Shown one piece after another: positions 45,189 through 53,462 of a stretch of 64,000 nt of DNA; within the stretch, counting starts at the first letter, position 1, and each line of letters starts with the position of its first letter. The notes below the pieces were generated by a model. It saw nothing but the letters and a program-made list of their open reading frames with translations, was not told where the DNA came from and did no database searches. The position numbers and the translations under genes were made by a program. The stretch lies in contig NZ_JYNS01000010.1 in assembly GCF_000934725.1 (NCBI RefSeq), positions 1 to 64,000 of the forward strand, given 5' to 3'. Source of the DNA: Methyloterricola oryzae. GTDB lineage: Bacteria; Pseudomonadota; Gammaproteobacteria; Methylococcales; Methylococcaceae.

Positions 45189-46216
45189 AAGGGCAGCAGC
45201 CAGCTTCCATCGCCGGCGAAGAAGGCCGGCTCTCCGCCGGTGTGGAGGAATACGATGCAGTCGCCGTCCAGCATCCCGCGTTTGCGGTGGTGCAGCAGGC
45301 CCGCCATGGCCTTACCGGTGTAGACCGGATCCAGCAGGACGCCCTCGCTGCGCGCTACCCGCTGGATGGCTGCCGCCGCCTCCGGGCTGGGGACACCGTA
45401 GCCGGGACCTATGAAGCCGCCATGCACCAGGGCTTCGTCGGGCGAGAACTGCAAGGACAGGCCGAGCAGGCCAGCGGCCTCGCTAGCCAACCTCGCCACC
45501 TGCAGGCGGGCCGCCTCGACTTCGCGGCTGACGGTAAAGCTCTCCACCCGCCAGCCCGCCCCCAGCAGGCGGCTGCCCAACAACCAGCCGGCGTGAGTGC
45601 CGCCGGAGCCGGTCGCCATGACCACCGCATCCGGCGCGATGCCCAGGGCGCGGCATTGCGCGTCCAGTTCCTTCGCCGCCAGGACATGACCCAAGGCGCC
45701 CAGTGCACAGGCGCCGCCCCGGGGAATGGCATAGGGAATTTCTCCGCGCCTGCGTACATGGGCGCAGGCATGCTCGATGCCGGCATCCACCGAGGCACGG
45801 TCTTCATCGCCGGTAAAGCAGGGCTGCACGCCCAGCAGCCGGGTGAGCCGGTAATTGCCATCGAATTCAGCGGGCGACTCGCCCCAAAAAACCGTCAGGC
45901 AGCGCAGCCCGGCATGGGCCGCCACCGCAGCCGTCGCCCGGACATGGTTGGACTGCGGGCCCGCGCCTGTCACCAGGGTATCGGCGCCTTGCGCCTGCGC
46001 GTCTGCCAGCAGGAACTCCAGGCCCCGCAGCTTATTGCCACCCAGTCCGAAATCGATCAGGTCGTCGCGCTTGCACCACAGTTCCGCGAGGCCGAGTTCC
46101 GCGCCCAGGCGTCGCCAAGGCCTTAAGGGTGTCGGAAATTCCGCCAGGCGGGCGCGCGGTAAGCGATCCAAGGCCGCCAAAGCAGCGTCGGTGTCCGGGG
46201 TCGAATGGCCGGTCAC
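45185..46216 (-). CDS. D-cysteine desulfhydrase/ACC-deaminase-like PLP enzyme, probable CoM biosynthesis
   Basis: A 343-residue fold-type II PLP enzyme: WCKRDDLIDFGLGGNKLRGL with the cofactor lysine, VTGAGPQSNHVRATAAVAA, VVMATGSGGTHAGWLLG (phosphate loop), and VLLDPVYTGKAMAGLL. The GTG start overlaps the lyase stop (GTGA). In Xanthobacter autotrophicus Py2, a homologue of this family (XcbE1) performs the thiol-forming step of bacterial CoM synthesis. Next to a ComA-like enzyme and two fumarase-type lyases, that role is the most likely here. Confidence 0.85.
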   Translation of the reverse strand: MTGHSTPDTDAALAALDRLPRARLAEFPTPLRPWRRLGAELGLAELWCKRDDLIDFGLGGNKLRGLEFLLADAQAQGADTLVTGAGPQSNHVRATAAVAAHAGLRCLTVFWGESPAEFDGNYRLTRLLGVQPCFTGDEDRASVDAGIEHACAHVRRRGEIPYAIPRGGACALGALGHVLAAKELDAQCRALGIAPDAVVMATGSGGTHAGWLLGSRLLGAGWRVESFTVSREVEAARLQVARLASEAAGLLGLSLQFSPDEALVHGGFIGPGYGVPSPEAAAAIQRVARSEGVLLDPVYTGKAMAGLLHHRKRGMLDGDCIVFLHTGGEPAFFAGDGSWLLPL

Positions 46217-47583
46217 TGCGGTGCCTCCACCGTCATGGCCGCCAGCACGCGGTCCACCATCTCCGCGCAACGCCCCGTACTGTCGGCCGGATCGAAAAGC
46301 CGCCGCAGCCGCTCCGCGCCGAGAGGCTCGCGCACCTCCGGCTCGGCAAGCAGCGCCTCCAGCAGGCCCTCGCCGCGCTCCGTCGCCGCCATGGCCACCC
46401 GGTACACCAGGGCATGCGCGCTCTGCTTGCCCAGGTGCGGGGCCAGCGCCAGCATGACCCGTTCCGCATAGACGAAGCCGCGGGTGGCGGCGAGGTTGTG
46501 TAGCATGCGCTCCTCACACACATTCAGGCCCTCGAGCAGGTGCCGCAGCAGATGCAGCGCCTTGCCGGTTGCGAGGCAAGCTGGAGGCAGGATGGCCCAC
46601 TCCCCTTTCCAGGAACGCCCATCGCGCTCGTGATCATGCACCAGGCTCTCCAGCATGAAGGCCGCCTGATGGCGCACGCTGCGCGCCAGGGTGCCCAGGT
46701 GTTCGGAGATTTCCGGATTGCGCTTCTGCGGCATGGTGATGCTGCCCACCGTCCCCGCAACGAAGCCTTCCGACAGCTCGCCGATCTCCGGCCGCTGCAG
46801 GTTGTACACTTCGTGGCCGATGCGGTCGGCGGTGGCGGTCATCAGGGCCAGTAGGTTAAGCCAATCCGCCAGGCGATCGCGGCTGGCGGTCCAGGAGATT
46901 GCGGGCGGCATCAGCCCCAGGCGCTGACAGAACCGCGCCTGCAAGGCGATGGCTTCATCCCCGAAGGACGACAGACTGCCGACACCGCCCGCCAGCTGCG
47001 CCGTGCCCAAGACCGGGATGACCCGCTCCAGGCGGGCCTGATGCCGCAGAATCTCGTCCAGCCAGCCGGCGGCCTTGAACCCAAAGGTAATGGGCAGACC
47101 CGGCTGCCCGTGGGTGCGGCCGCACAGAGGGGTATTCCGGTGAAGGCGGGCCAGGCCGGCGAGGGCTTCCGCGATTGCCCGCAGTTGCGCGCGCAGGATT
47201 TCGGCGGTGCGCAACAGCACGCGGGCCGTGTGCGAGTCGGTGATGTCCTGCACCGTCGCGCCATAGCACAGCCATTCCCCGCTGTCGCCGGGGCAGCGCC
47301 GCTGCAAGGCGCGGATGAGCCCCAGCAGCGAGTGATTGCTGCGCTGAAAATCCTCGCGCACTTCCTGCAGTAAGGCCTCGTCCGGCGCCACGCCCCGGCA
47401 GGCGGCTGACAGCGCCTCGGCGGCCGCCTCGGGAATCAGCCCGAACTCCGCCTCGGTTTCCGCCAGTACCGCCATCACCTCGATCCAGCCGGCGATCTGC
47501 GCGCGGTCGTCGAACAGGGCCCGCAGTTCCGGGATGGACCAGGCGTCCGCGAAAATGCCATGATCGACGATGCCTACGGTCAC
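46213..47583 (-). CDS. Aspartase/fumarase-superfamily lyase 2, probable CoM biosynthesis
   Basis: A 456-residue lyase resembling adenylosuccinate lyase/carboxymuconate cycloisomerase: TVQDITDSHTARVLL, LCGRTHGQPGLPITFGFKA and signature GSITMPQKRNPEISEHL. The GTG start overlaps the previous stop (GTGA). The superfamily adds or removes groups across a C=C bond. In the Py2 pathway two such enzymes (XcbC1, XcbD1) act between phosphosulfolactate and the thiolation step; this is one of the pair. Which step it performs cannot be read from sequence. Confidence 0.83.
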   Translation of the reverse strand: MTVGIVDHGIFADAWSIPELRALFDDRAQIAGWIEVMAVLAETEAEFGLIPEAAAEALSAACRGVAPDEALLQEVREDFQRSNHSLLGLIRALQRRCPGDSGEWLCYGATVQDITDSHTARVLLRTAEILRAQLRAIAEALAGLARLHRNTPLCGRTHGQPGLPITFGFKAAGWLDEILRHQARLERVIPVLGTAQLAGGVGSLSSFGDEAIALQARFCQRLGLMPPAISWTASRDRLADWLNLLALMTATADRIGHEVYNLQRPEIGELSEGFVAGTVGSITMPQKRNPEISEHLGTLARSVRHQAAFMLESLVHDHERDGRSWKGEWAILPPACLATGKALHLLRHLLEGLNVCEERMLHNLAATRGFVYAERVMLALAPHLGKQSAHALVYRVAMAATERGEGLLEALLAEPEVREPLGAERLRRLFDPADSTGRCAEMVDRVLAAMTVEAPQ

Positions 47584-49139
47584 GGCCCCGAATCTCCTGC
47601 CGCGAAGGCCCGCGCCCGTTCCAGCAGACGCGCGCCAGCGCCCAAAAGCTGCTGCCGGCGCGCGCCCTGCCACGCCGCTGCTTCCCTAAGGCGCTGCTCG
47701 CAGTCTGCCAGCATGTCCGCCATGGGTCCGGCGGCGGCACCGCCGGGTTGGGAACGGGCCTCCAGCGCACTTCGCACATTCAAGGCATCCCGGAGGCCGG
47801 CCTCGCTCAACTCGATGCGCCGCTGCAACAGATCTTCGGCGGCCTCGGCGATGGCGCCGGCGGTCAGGCCATCGAAGTTGCCGACCGCCAGGTGTTCGCG
47901 CACCAGCGAGCCCACCAATCGGTGAGCTTCGCGGAAATCGAGTCCGCACTCCCCGACCAATACTTCCGCCAGATCGGTGGCGAGGGCAAAGCCCTGCTCC
48001 AGTCCGCGCGCGGCATGTTCTTCGCGAAACACCAGGCGTTGCAGCACCTCGGCCATGAGCGACGCGGCATCGGCGGCATCGCCCAGGGCCTTCGGCACCG
48101 CGCCATACAGCATCAGCCGGTTGTCCGGCTGGCCGGAGGCGGTGCGCCCGGCGGCGACAGCTCCGGCCAGTTCGCCGATCAGGCCGTTGGCCAGACCGCG
48201 CACATGCGTCAGGGCGAAGGGATTCTTTTTCTGGGGCATGATCTTGCTGGCCCGGGCATGGCTATCATCCAGCTCCACCAAGGCGAATTCCGAAGTCGCG
48301 AAGACCTGCAGGTCCTCGGCCAGCCGGTTGAGGTTGACCATGGCGGTTGCGGCCAGGGACAGGGACTCGATGGGCAGGTCCGCCTCCCACATGGCGTCGC
48401 GGGCGTGGGCCACAAGACCCTCGAAGCCGAGCCAATCCGCCAGTTGCTGCCGGTCCTGGAACAGCCGCGAGCCGTTGCTGCTGCCGCAGCCCGCGGGACA
48501 GAGATTGACGCGGCCATAAAGCGCCCGCAAACGGTCCAGATCGCGCAGCAGCGGATGGACGAAGCCCAGCAGGTAATGGCCGAAGCTGGTGGGCTGGGCA
48601 GACTGCCAGTAGGTGTAATCCGACATCGGCGACCCTTGAAAGTGCCGCGCACGTTCCACCAGCGCGCTGCCTGCCTCGACCAGGGCGCCGCCCAGGTCGA
48701 GCAGCCGCTCCCGCACGCGCATGAGAAAGGCGGTGGTCGTCGCATCCCGCCGCGCCCGGCCGGCGCCCAGCCAGCCTACGGATGGCGTGCGCCTGGCAAG
48801 CCAGGCCTCGCGGTTGGTGTACAAATCGCCCAGGTCCGGGACCGGCGAAAAATCAGCAGGCCCCTCATGCAGATCCAGCAAGGCCGCCAGCAGTTCCCGG
48901 CCCGGCGTCGGCGGGATGAGGCCCGAATCCGCCAGCATCAGGGTATGGGCCAGGTCCGCCTGGCTCATGGCTTCGAACAGGTCCAGCTGCGCCTCCAGTT
49001 CCTTGCGGAAGGCGGCCTGGACCAACCGGGGCGAAGGGCCCTCGCGCAGCCTCGCTCCGATTTCCAACACCTGTCCGTCCGTGTGTCCCATCGAATTTTC
49101 CACTCCTGAACCTTTCGGCACGCGCGGCATCCCGGTCAC
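47580..49139 (-). CDS. Aspartase/fumarase-superfamily lyase 1 (argininosuccinate-lyase-like), probable CoM biosynthesis
   Basis: A 519-residue lyase with the superfamily signature ASKIMPQKKNPFALTHVRG and an argininosuccinate-lyase-like N-terminal half (LADSGLIPPTPGRELLAAL, TATTTAFLMR-like DATTTAFLMRVRERL, GSRLFQDRQQLADWLGF). GTG at 49139 gives the GTGA overlap seen throughout this operon; ATG at 49091 (AGGAG upstream) would remove 16 residues. Probably the phosphate-eliminating or decarboxylating lyase of CoM synthesis, by analogy with XcbC1/XcbD1 of Py2. Confidence 0.83.
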   Translation of the reverse strand: MTGMPRVPKGSGVENSMGHTDGQVLEIGARLREGPSPRLVQAAFRKELEAQLDLFEAMSQADLAHTLMLADSGLIPPTPGRELLAALLDLHEGPADFSPVPDLGDLYTNREAWLARRTPSVGWLGAGRARRDATTTAFLMRVRERLLDLGGALVEAGSALVERARHFQGSPMSDYTYWQSAQPTSFGHYLLGFVHPLLRDLDRLRALYGRVNLCPAGCGSSNGSRLFQDRQQLADWLGFEGLVAHARDAMWEADLPIESLSLAATAMVNLNRLAEDLQVFATSEFALVELDDSHARASKIMPQKKNPFALTHVRGLANGLIGELAGAVAAGRTASGQPDNRLMLYGAVPKALGDAADAASLMAEVLQRLVFREEHAARGLEQGFALATDLAEVLVGECGLDFREAHRLVGSLVREHLAVGNFDGLTAGAIAEAAEDLLQRRIELSEAGLRDALNVRSALEARSQPGGAAAGPMADMLADCEQRLREAAAWQGARRQQLLGAGARLLERARAFAAGDSGP

Positions 49140-50011
49140 GACGATTTCTTGATCAAGGGCCACTCCCCCAGCGGCGGCTCCACCGCCAGGGGATCCCAGG
49201 CGCCGGAGCGGACCAGTTCGCCGGTGACCCAGCGCATGGTGTCGAAGCGCAGCCGGTTGCGCAGGGCCTCCACCGCCAGCACCTGATCGGGTTGGATGTT
49301 ACCCAGGCCGACATTGGTGCCGAAGTGCTGCACCAGATAGGCCTGCTGGTCCTTCAGGGGCGCCTCCCAGATGAGGCGGCCGACCGCCTCGCCCATCCGG
49401 GCGCGGATGATGGCCACCGCCTCGTCGATCACTTGCCCGTGCTGGTCGTAGATGCCCACGGCCTTGCCCGACTCGCGGCTTTCCACCACCACCCATTCCG
49501 CGCCCGCCGCCAGGTCCTCCAACGCCTGCTCGGCCAGTTCGTCGGCGCTGGGCTGCTGGCGCGGGTCCTTCTTGCCCACCTCGGTGATGGGCACCAAGCC
49601 CGCTTCGCGGGCGCAGCGAATCAGATTGCGGCGGCGGAAAGCCGGCAGGGGAATGGTGCCGTCGGAAATCTCCACGCCGGCAAAGCCCAGCTCCCGCGCG
49701 TGCCGCATGTAGACGCGGCAATGATGCTCCACCAGGGCCACTTCCAGCAGGGTACCGCCGGGCAAGCTCAGCACACTGTGCTCCGCCAGCAAGGCCAGCT
49801 TGGCCGCCAGCAGCTTGCGGGTATGAAACACCGAGGTGCCGAAGCCGAATTTCCAGTGATCGATGCAGTGGCCGGCGAGCTCCAGCACGTCCTCCAGTTG
49901 GCGCAGTCCGACGCCTGTGTCGATCACCATGGTAATGCCGCAGGCGCGGGGCTTTTGCACGCGGTCGCCGATGAGCGAGCCGACGATGCTGTCCCAGGCC
50001 AGTTCAGGCAT
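49136..50011 (-). CDS. comA: Phosphosulfolactate synthase (ComA-like)
   Basis: A 291-residue TIM-barrel enzyme with clear ComA motifs: KPRACGITMVIDTGVGL, KFGFGTSVFHTRKLL, LSLPGGTLLEVAL, GFAGVEISDGTIPLP, PITEVGKKDP, VVVESRESGKAVGIYD, LIWEAPLKDQQAYLVQHFG and NVGLGNIQPDQVLAVEALR. It adds sulfite to phosphoenolpyruvate to give (2R)-phospho-3-sulfolactate, the committed first step of CoM synthesis (XcbB1 in Py2). It overlaps the unknown gene upstream by 8 bp and the lyase downstream by 4 bp. Confidence 0.93.
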   Translation of the reverse strand: MPELAWDSIVGSLIGDRVQKPRACGITMVIDTGVGLRQLEDVLELAGHCIDHWKFGFGTSVFHTRKLLAAKLALLAEHSVLSLPGGTLLEVALVEHHCRVYMRHARELGFAGVEISDGTIPLPAFRRRNLIRCAREAGLVPITEVGKKDPRQQPSADELAEQALEDLAAGAEWVVVESRESGKAVGIYDQHGQVIDEAVAIIRARMGEAVGRLIWEAPLKDQQAYLVQHFGTNVGLGNIQPDQVLAVEALRNRLRFDTMRWVTGELVRSGAWDPLAVEPPLGEWPLIKKSS

Positions 50012-50918
50012 GAGCGACGTCCCCCGCCAGCAGCCTGAGCGCCTGTTCCACCATGGCCAGGTCCGCGCCCCAGGGCACGATCACGGTGTGGCCGTCCCGC
50101 TCGATATCGAACTCCAGCAGGCAGCACTTGAGCAGGGTGGGACGATCTGCGCCGACCGCGAGCCGGCGCGGACACATCTCGATACGGGGCGGCTCATCAC
50201 CATAGTAGTGCCGGTGGAACTGAAGGCTGCGCTCGCAGCCGATCAGGGTCCAGGGCTCGCGTTTTGGAGGGCGCTCGTCGAGGAAATGCACGGGAGCGCC
50301 CAGATCGTCCAGCCCGCCCGAGCGGCATGGCACCAGAAACGACTCCGCCGCGACGCCCGCGCTGAGGGCGCGCAGGTCGATGGCTTCCAGTTCCAGGCAG
50401 ATGGGCGGGAGCGGCGCGTAGCTCAGCACATGCTCTGCCATGGCATAGAGCTTGGGCGGCGCGGGCGGAGTGACCTCCACCACCCGCACGATGCACGGAT
50501 CGGGGCGGTGGATGAAGTTGATATGATCGAAAGCGCCCTGCACCACGAGGGTCTGCTCGCGGCCCACGCCCTGATTCCTGGCCAGTTTCGCCAGGGCCGA
50601 GGGGTTTGCCGGATCGGTTTGAGGCGACACGCAGAACACGCAGTCCTCGGGCAAGGCCAGCACCTCCACCGCTTCGAGGCGGGTGAACAAGCCATCGCAC
50701 GGCGCGCGCTGCACCGCCGCCACCGCCAGTTCCCCGGCGGAATTGTGGAGGATGACCGCATCGGTGCGCCGGTACACCTCGCGGCTCAGCAGATGCTGTT
50801 CGACCGCGGCGGCGGTCATGGCCCCGGCGTAGGGCTGGTAGCTGACCCGGCGGTAGGGCAGCGGGACGAAGTTGCCCCGGTTCCTGAGGCACCCGACCTC
50901 CAGCACTTCGCCGCCCAT
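50004..50918 (-). CDS. Unrecognised 304-residue protein in the CoM/epoxide operon
   Basis: A soluble protein (MGGEVLEVGCLRNRGN) with no family I can name. It has many cysteines (for example EDCVFCVSP, DPCIVRVVEV, PPICLELEAI, VPCRSGG, IGCERS, EMCPRR, LKCCLLEF) but no CxxC-type cluster pattern that fixes a cofactor. The C-terminus (EFDIERDGHTVIVPWGADLAMVEQALRLL) looks like a small regulatory or binding domain. It begins 3 bp after the CoA-transferase beta gene and overlaps comA by 8 bp, so it is clearly part of the operon. It may supply a step not covered by the other genes. Confidence 0.8.
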   Translation of the reverse strand: MGGEVLEVGCLRNRGNFVPLPYRRVSYQPYAGAMTAAAVEQHLLSREVYRRTDAVILHNSAGELAVAAVQRAPCDGLFTRLEAVEVLALPEDCVFCVSPQTDPANPSALAKLARNQGVGREQTLVVQGAFDHINFIHRPDPCIVRVVEVTPPAPPKLYAMAEHVLSYAPLPPICLELEAIDLRALSAGVAAESFLVPCRSGGLDDLGAPVHFLDERPPKREPWTLIGCERSLQFHRHYYGDEPPRIEMCPRRLAVGADRPTLLKCCLLEFDIERDGHTVIVPWGADLAMVEQALRLLAGDVAHA

Positions 50919-50921
50919 GGG

Positions 50922-51773
50922 TCAGGCCTCCAGCTCGAAGCGGCGCGCCCGGTCCTCGGGCCGCAGTTCCCTTTCGTGGATGCGGAGCGGGTCCAGGGCA
51001 CGGATGCAGGCCGCCATCTCCGCAGTGGGCAGCGGGATCGACGCCAGATCGTCGCGCGCCACCAGTTCGAATCCGGTGCTTGCGCGCAGCTCGTCCAGGC
51101 CCACATCCGGGTAGAGCGCCGCCAGGCGCGCCTGCCCGTTTTCGTCGAAATCGAACACGCCCAGTTCGGTGATCAGCCAGTCCGGGCCCTGGCCGATGTG
51201 ACCCAACCGGCCGCGCTGCGCCCCGCCGGGTACGCCGTGCCCAAGACTGGTGATGAAATCGCAGCGCTCCACCAGGCGAAAACGGCGCCGGCCGCTCTGA
51301 TCGGGCGGCGCGCGATGGGCCGCCGTCCACAGGGTAATGCGGCGCGCGTCGCAGGAGAGGTTGCCTCCCCCGCCGCCGCCCGGCAGCTTGAGGGACATGC
51401 GCTCGCGGCCCAGGCGCGTGACATTCAGGTTGCCGCGCCGGTCGATCTGCAGGCCCGAGAGGAACATGCGGCCCAGCCGGCCGGCGGCGGCCAGGTCGAA
51501 CAGCTCGTCGATGGACAGATGGCATTCCGCGCCGCGGTTCATCGCCCAATCGTTGCTGGTCGGCGTCAGGAAGGGCGGAGCCGGATTGACGCCATAGGTA
51601 GCCCCCGCCACCAGCACCAGATTGGGTGCGTGGGTGCGTTTGGCCAGGTGCAAGGCCAGTTGCACCAGGGGCGAGCCGAAGCCGTGGAAGGCCAGGATGC
51701 CGTCCTCGATGGTGCGGGCGATCTGGTAGATCAGGGCCTCGCCCAAGGTGCAGTCGCCGGGCCGCTCAGTCAT
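50922..51773 (-). CDS. CoA-transferase family subunit B
   Basis: A 283-residue family I CoA-transferase-type beta subunit (GILAFHGFGSPLVQLALHLAK, LVLVAGATYGVNPAPP, FLSGLQIDRRGNLNVTRLG, LPGGGGGGNLSCDARR, WLITELGVFDFDENGQARLA), of the glutaconate/IpdB-like branch. Start at 51773 overlaps the alpha subunit by 8 bp. In this operon it could activate acetoacetate or another keto acid formed from the epoxide; substrate inferred. Confidence 0.88.
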   Translation of the reverse strand: MTERPGDCTLGEALIYQIARTIEDGILAFHGFGSPLVQLALHLAKRTHAPNLVLVAGATYGVNPAPPFLTPTSNDWAMNRGAECHLSIDELFDLAAAGRLGRMFLSGLQIDRRGNLNVTRLGRERMSLKLPGGGGGGNLSCDARRITLWTAAHRAPPDQSGRRRFRLVERCDFITSLGHGVPGGAQRGRLGHIGQGPDWLITELGVFDFDENGQARLAALYPDVGLDELRASTGFELVARDDLASIPLPTAEMAACIRALDPLRIHERELRPEDRARRFELEA

Positions 51774-52698
51774 ACAGCGCCCTCCAGCTTTCCGGGCTTT
51801 CCTGCCAGGAAGCCAGCCGCTCCAGGCTGGCCGGTCCACCGATGGCGCGCAGGTAGTCGGCTTCAGTGGGGCAGTCGTGCACATAGGTTTGCAAATAGCC
51901 CTCGCGGAAGGCCTCCGCGCCCTGAGCCGCGAGCCGGTAGTACTCGGCGGTGTGCCGCCGGTCGTAGGCATAGAAGGGATAGCAGGCGGTGGGATGGGCG
52001 CCGTGCGGAACCTCCGCCAGGGCCGTCACGTAGAAGTACGGGATGCTCACGCCCATCTCCGCCAGCCGGTCGGTGGGCAGGATCTGCTCCACCGTGGCAA
52101 TTACCCTGCGCGAGGCCTTGGCGAACAGGACGTCGGCCACCGGCGGCCCCTCGATGCGGAGATTTCCGTGGGCATCCCCGTACTGGGCGTGCAGGATGGC
52201 GACATCCGGCCTGAGCGCCGGCACCAGGACCAGTTCCTCTCCGGTGTAAGGGCAGCGCAGGGTCTTGAATTCCGGGTGCAGATCCATGAACCCCGTGCCG
52301 CGCATGGAGCGCATGGGCATGAACGGCAGGCCGGCGATGGCGGCCCGCAGCTGCTGCACCAGGGTGTAGCAGCAGTTGTCCTCGACCGCCACGGCGCCAG
52401 ACTCGCAGGCGCGGCGGTAATTGGGCGCCATGCCGAAGTCCTGCTCGAAGCCGACATAGGATTCGCCGCTCGCAGCCACCAGCCCGGCCCCGCACAAGAG
52501 ATCCACATCGATGCCGTGGGCCGAGCCGATCAGCCTCAGCCCCCCTACCCGCCGCCGCACCAGTTCCCGCAGCACCGCCATGGGCTCGCGCCAGGACAGG
52601 CCGCCGCCGACGGCCACGCAGTCGCCGGCGCTCACATGGGCCGCGAGCCCCGGCAGGTCGGTCAGTTTGTCGGGCTGGGTGTGCAGCGGAACATTCAT
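51766..52698 (-). CDS. CoA-transferase family subunit A
   Basis: A 310-residue alpha subunit (GDCVAVGGGLSWREPMAVLREL, LIGSAHGIDVDLLCGAG, DFGMAPNYRRACESG, ELVLVPALRPDVAILHAQYGD, ANV-type VLFAKASRRVIATVEQI) of the glutaconate/IpdA-like CoA-transferase family. Starts with an ATGA overlap at the SDR stop. Forms a heterodimer or heterotetramer with the next gene product. Confidence 0.88.
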   Translation of the reverse strand: MNVPLHTQPDKLTDLPGLAAHVSAGDCVAVGGGLSWREPMAVLRELVRRRVGGLRLIGSAHGIDVDLLCGAGLVAASGESYVGFEQDFGMAPNYRRACESGAVAVEDNCCYTLVQQLRAAIAGLPFMPMRSMRGTGFMDLHPEFKTLRCPYTGEELVLVPALRPDVAILHAQYGDAHGNLRIEGPPVADVLFAKASRRVIATVEQILPTDRLAEMGVSIPYFYVTALAEVPHGAHPTACYPFYAYDRRHTAEYYRLAAQGAEAFREGYLQTYVHDCPTEADYLRAIGGPASLERLASWQESPESWRALYD

Positions 52699-53462
52699 AA
52701 GGCGGACAGGCCTCCATCGACGGTGAGGGCAATGCCGGACACGAAGGCGGAGGCATCCGAGGCCAGGTAAAGGGCCGCCTGCGCCACCTCCTCGGGCAGC
52801 CCGAAACGGCCCATGGGGTATTTCGCCATCTTGCCGGCGGTGGCCGCCTCGGTGTCGACGCTGCGTATCCAGCGGTCCAGCTCAGTGCCGGCGATGCGCC
52901 CGGGACAGATACAGTTGACCCGGATTCCGCGGGGCGTGTAGTCCACCGCCATCTGCCGGGTCAGGGCGATGATGCCGCCCTTCGAGGCGCAGTAGGCCGC
53001 CAGCCTCGGAAAACCGATCTGCCCCGCCACCGAGGCCATATTGACGATAGCGCCGCCACCTTCCCGCATGGCGGGCAGCACCGCCTGCGAACAGAGGAAA
53101 GTGCCGCTCAGGTTGGTGTCGATGATGCGCCGCCAGGCGTCCAGCTCCGTGTCTTCCACCGCGCCGAAGTCCACGATGCCGGCGTTGTTGACCAGCACGT
53201 GCACGTTGTCTCCGAAATGCTGACGGATGGCCGCGAACGCGCCCTCCACCGCCTTGCCATCGGCCACGTCCGCCTGGAACGCGGCGCTGTCTATCCCGGC
53301 ATCCCGCAGAGCCCGCCGGGCTTCATCCAAGCGCGCGGGGTCGCAGTCCACGATCGCCACGCGGGCGCCTTCCCGGCCAAAGGCCCGGGCTATGGCCAGG
53401 CCGATGCCAGCGCCGCCGCCGGTGATCACGGCATGCTTGCGCGCCAGGCGTTTGCCCATCAC
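52695..53462 (-). CDS. SDR dehydrogenase, probable hydroxyalkyl-CoM dehydrogenase
   Basis: A 255-residue SDR: TGGGAGIGLAIARAFG, VLVNNAGIVDFG, catalytic S144, Y157, K161 (YCASKGG), and C-terminal VSGIALTVDGGLSAL. In the Xanthobacter Py2 epoxide pathway, two SDRs (XecD, XecE) oxidise R- and S-2-hydroxypropyl-CoM to 2-ketopropyl-CoM. Only one such gene is present here. Arginines at 153, 189, 197 and 200 could contact the CoM sulfonate, but the R/S type cannot be assigned. ATGA overlap with the carboxylase gene. Confidence 0.82.
   Translation of the reverse strand: MMGKRLARKHAVITGGGAGIGLAIARAFGREGARVAIVDCDPARLDEARRALRDAGIDSAAFQADVADGKAVEGAFAAIRQHFGDNVHVLVNNAGIVDFGAVEDTELDAWRRIIDTNLSGTFLCSQAVLPAMREGGGAIVNMASVAGQIGFPRLAAYCASKGGIIALTRQMAVDYTPRGIRVNCICPGRIAGTELDRWIRSVDTEAATAGKMAKYPMGRFGLPEEVAQAALYLASDASAFVSGIALTVDGGLSAL

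Noticed and set aside
47748-49109. A 453-codon plus-strand open frame
   Set aside because: Antisense shadow of the argininosuccinate-lyase-like gene; no domain is visible.
49863-52214. A 783-codon plus-strand open frame across the CoA-transferase and unknown genes
   Set aside because: It runs antisense to several well-supported overlapping genes and has low-complexity composition typical of the reverse strand of GC-rich genes.
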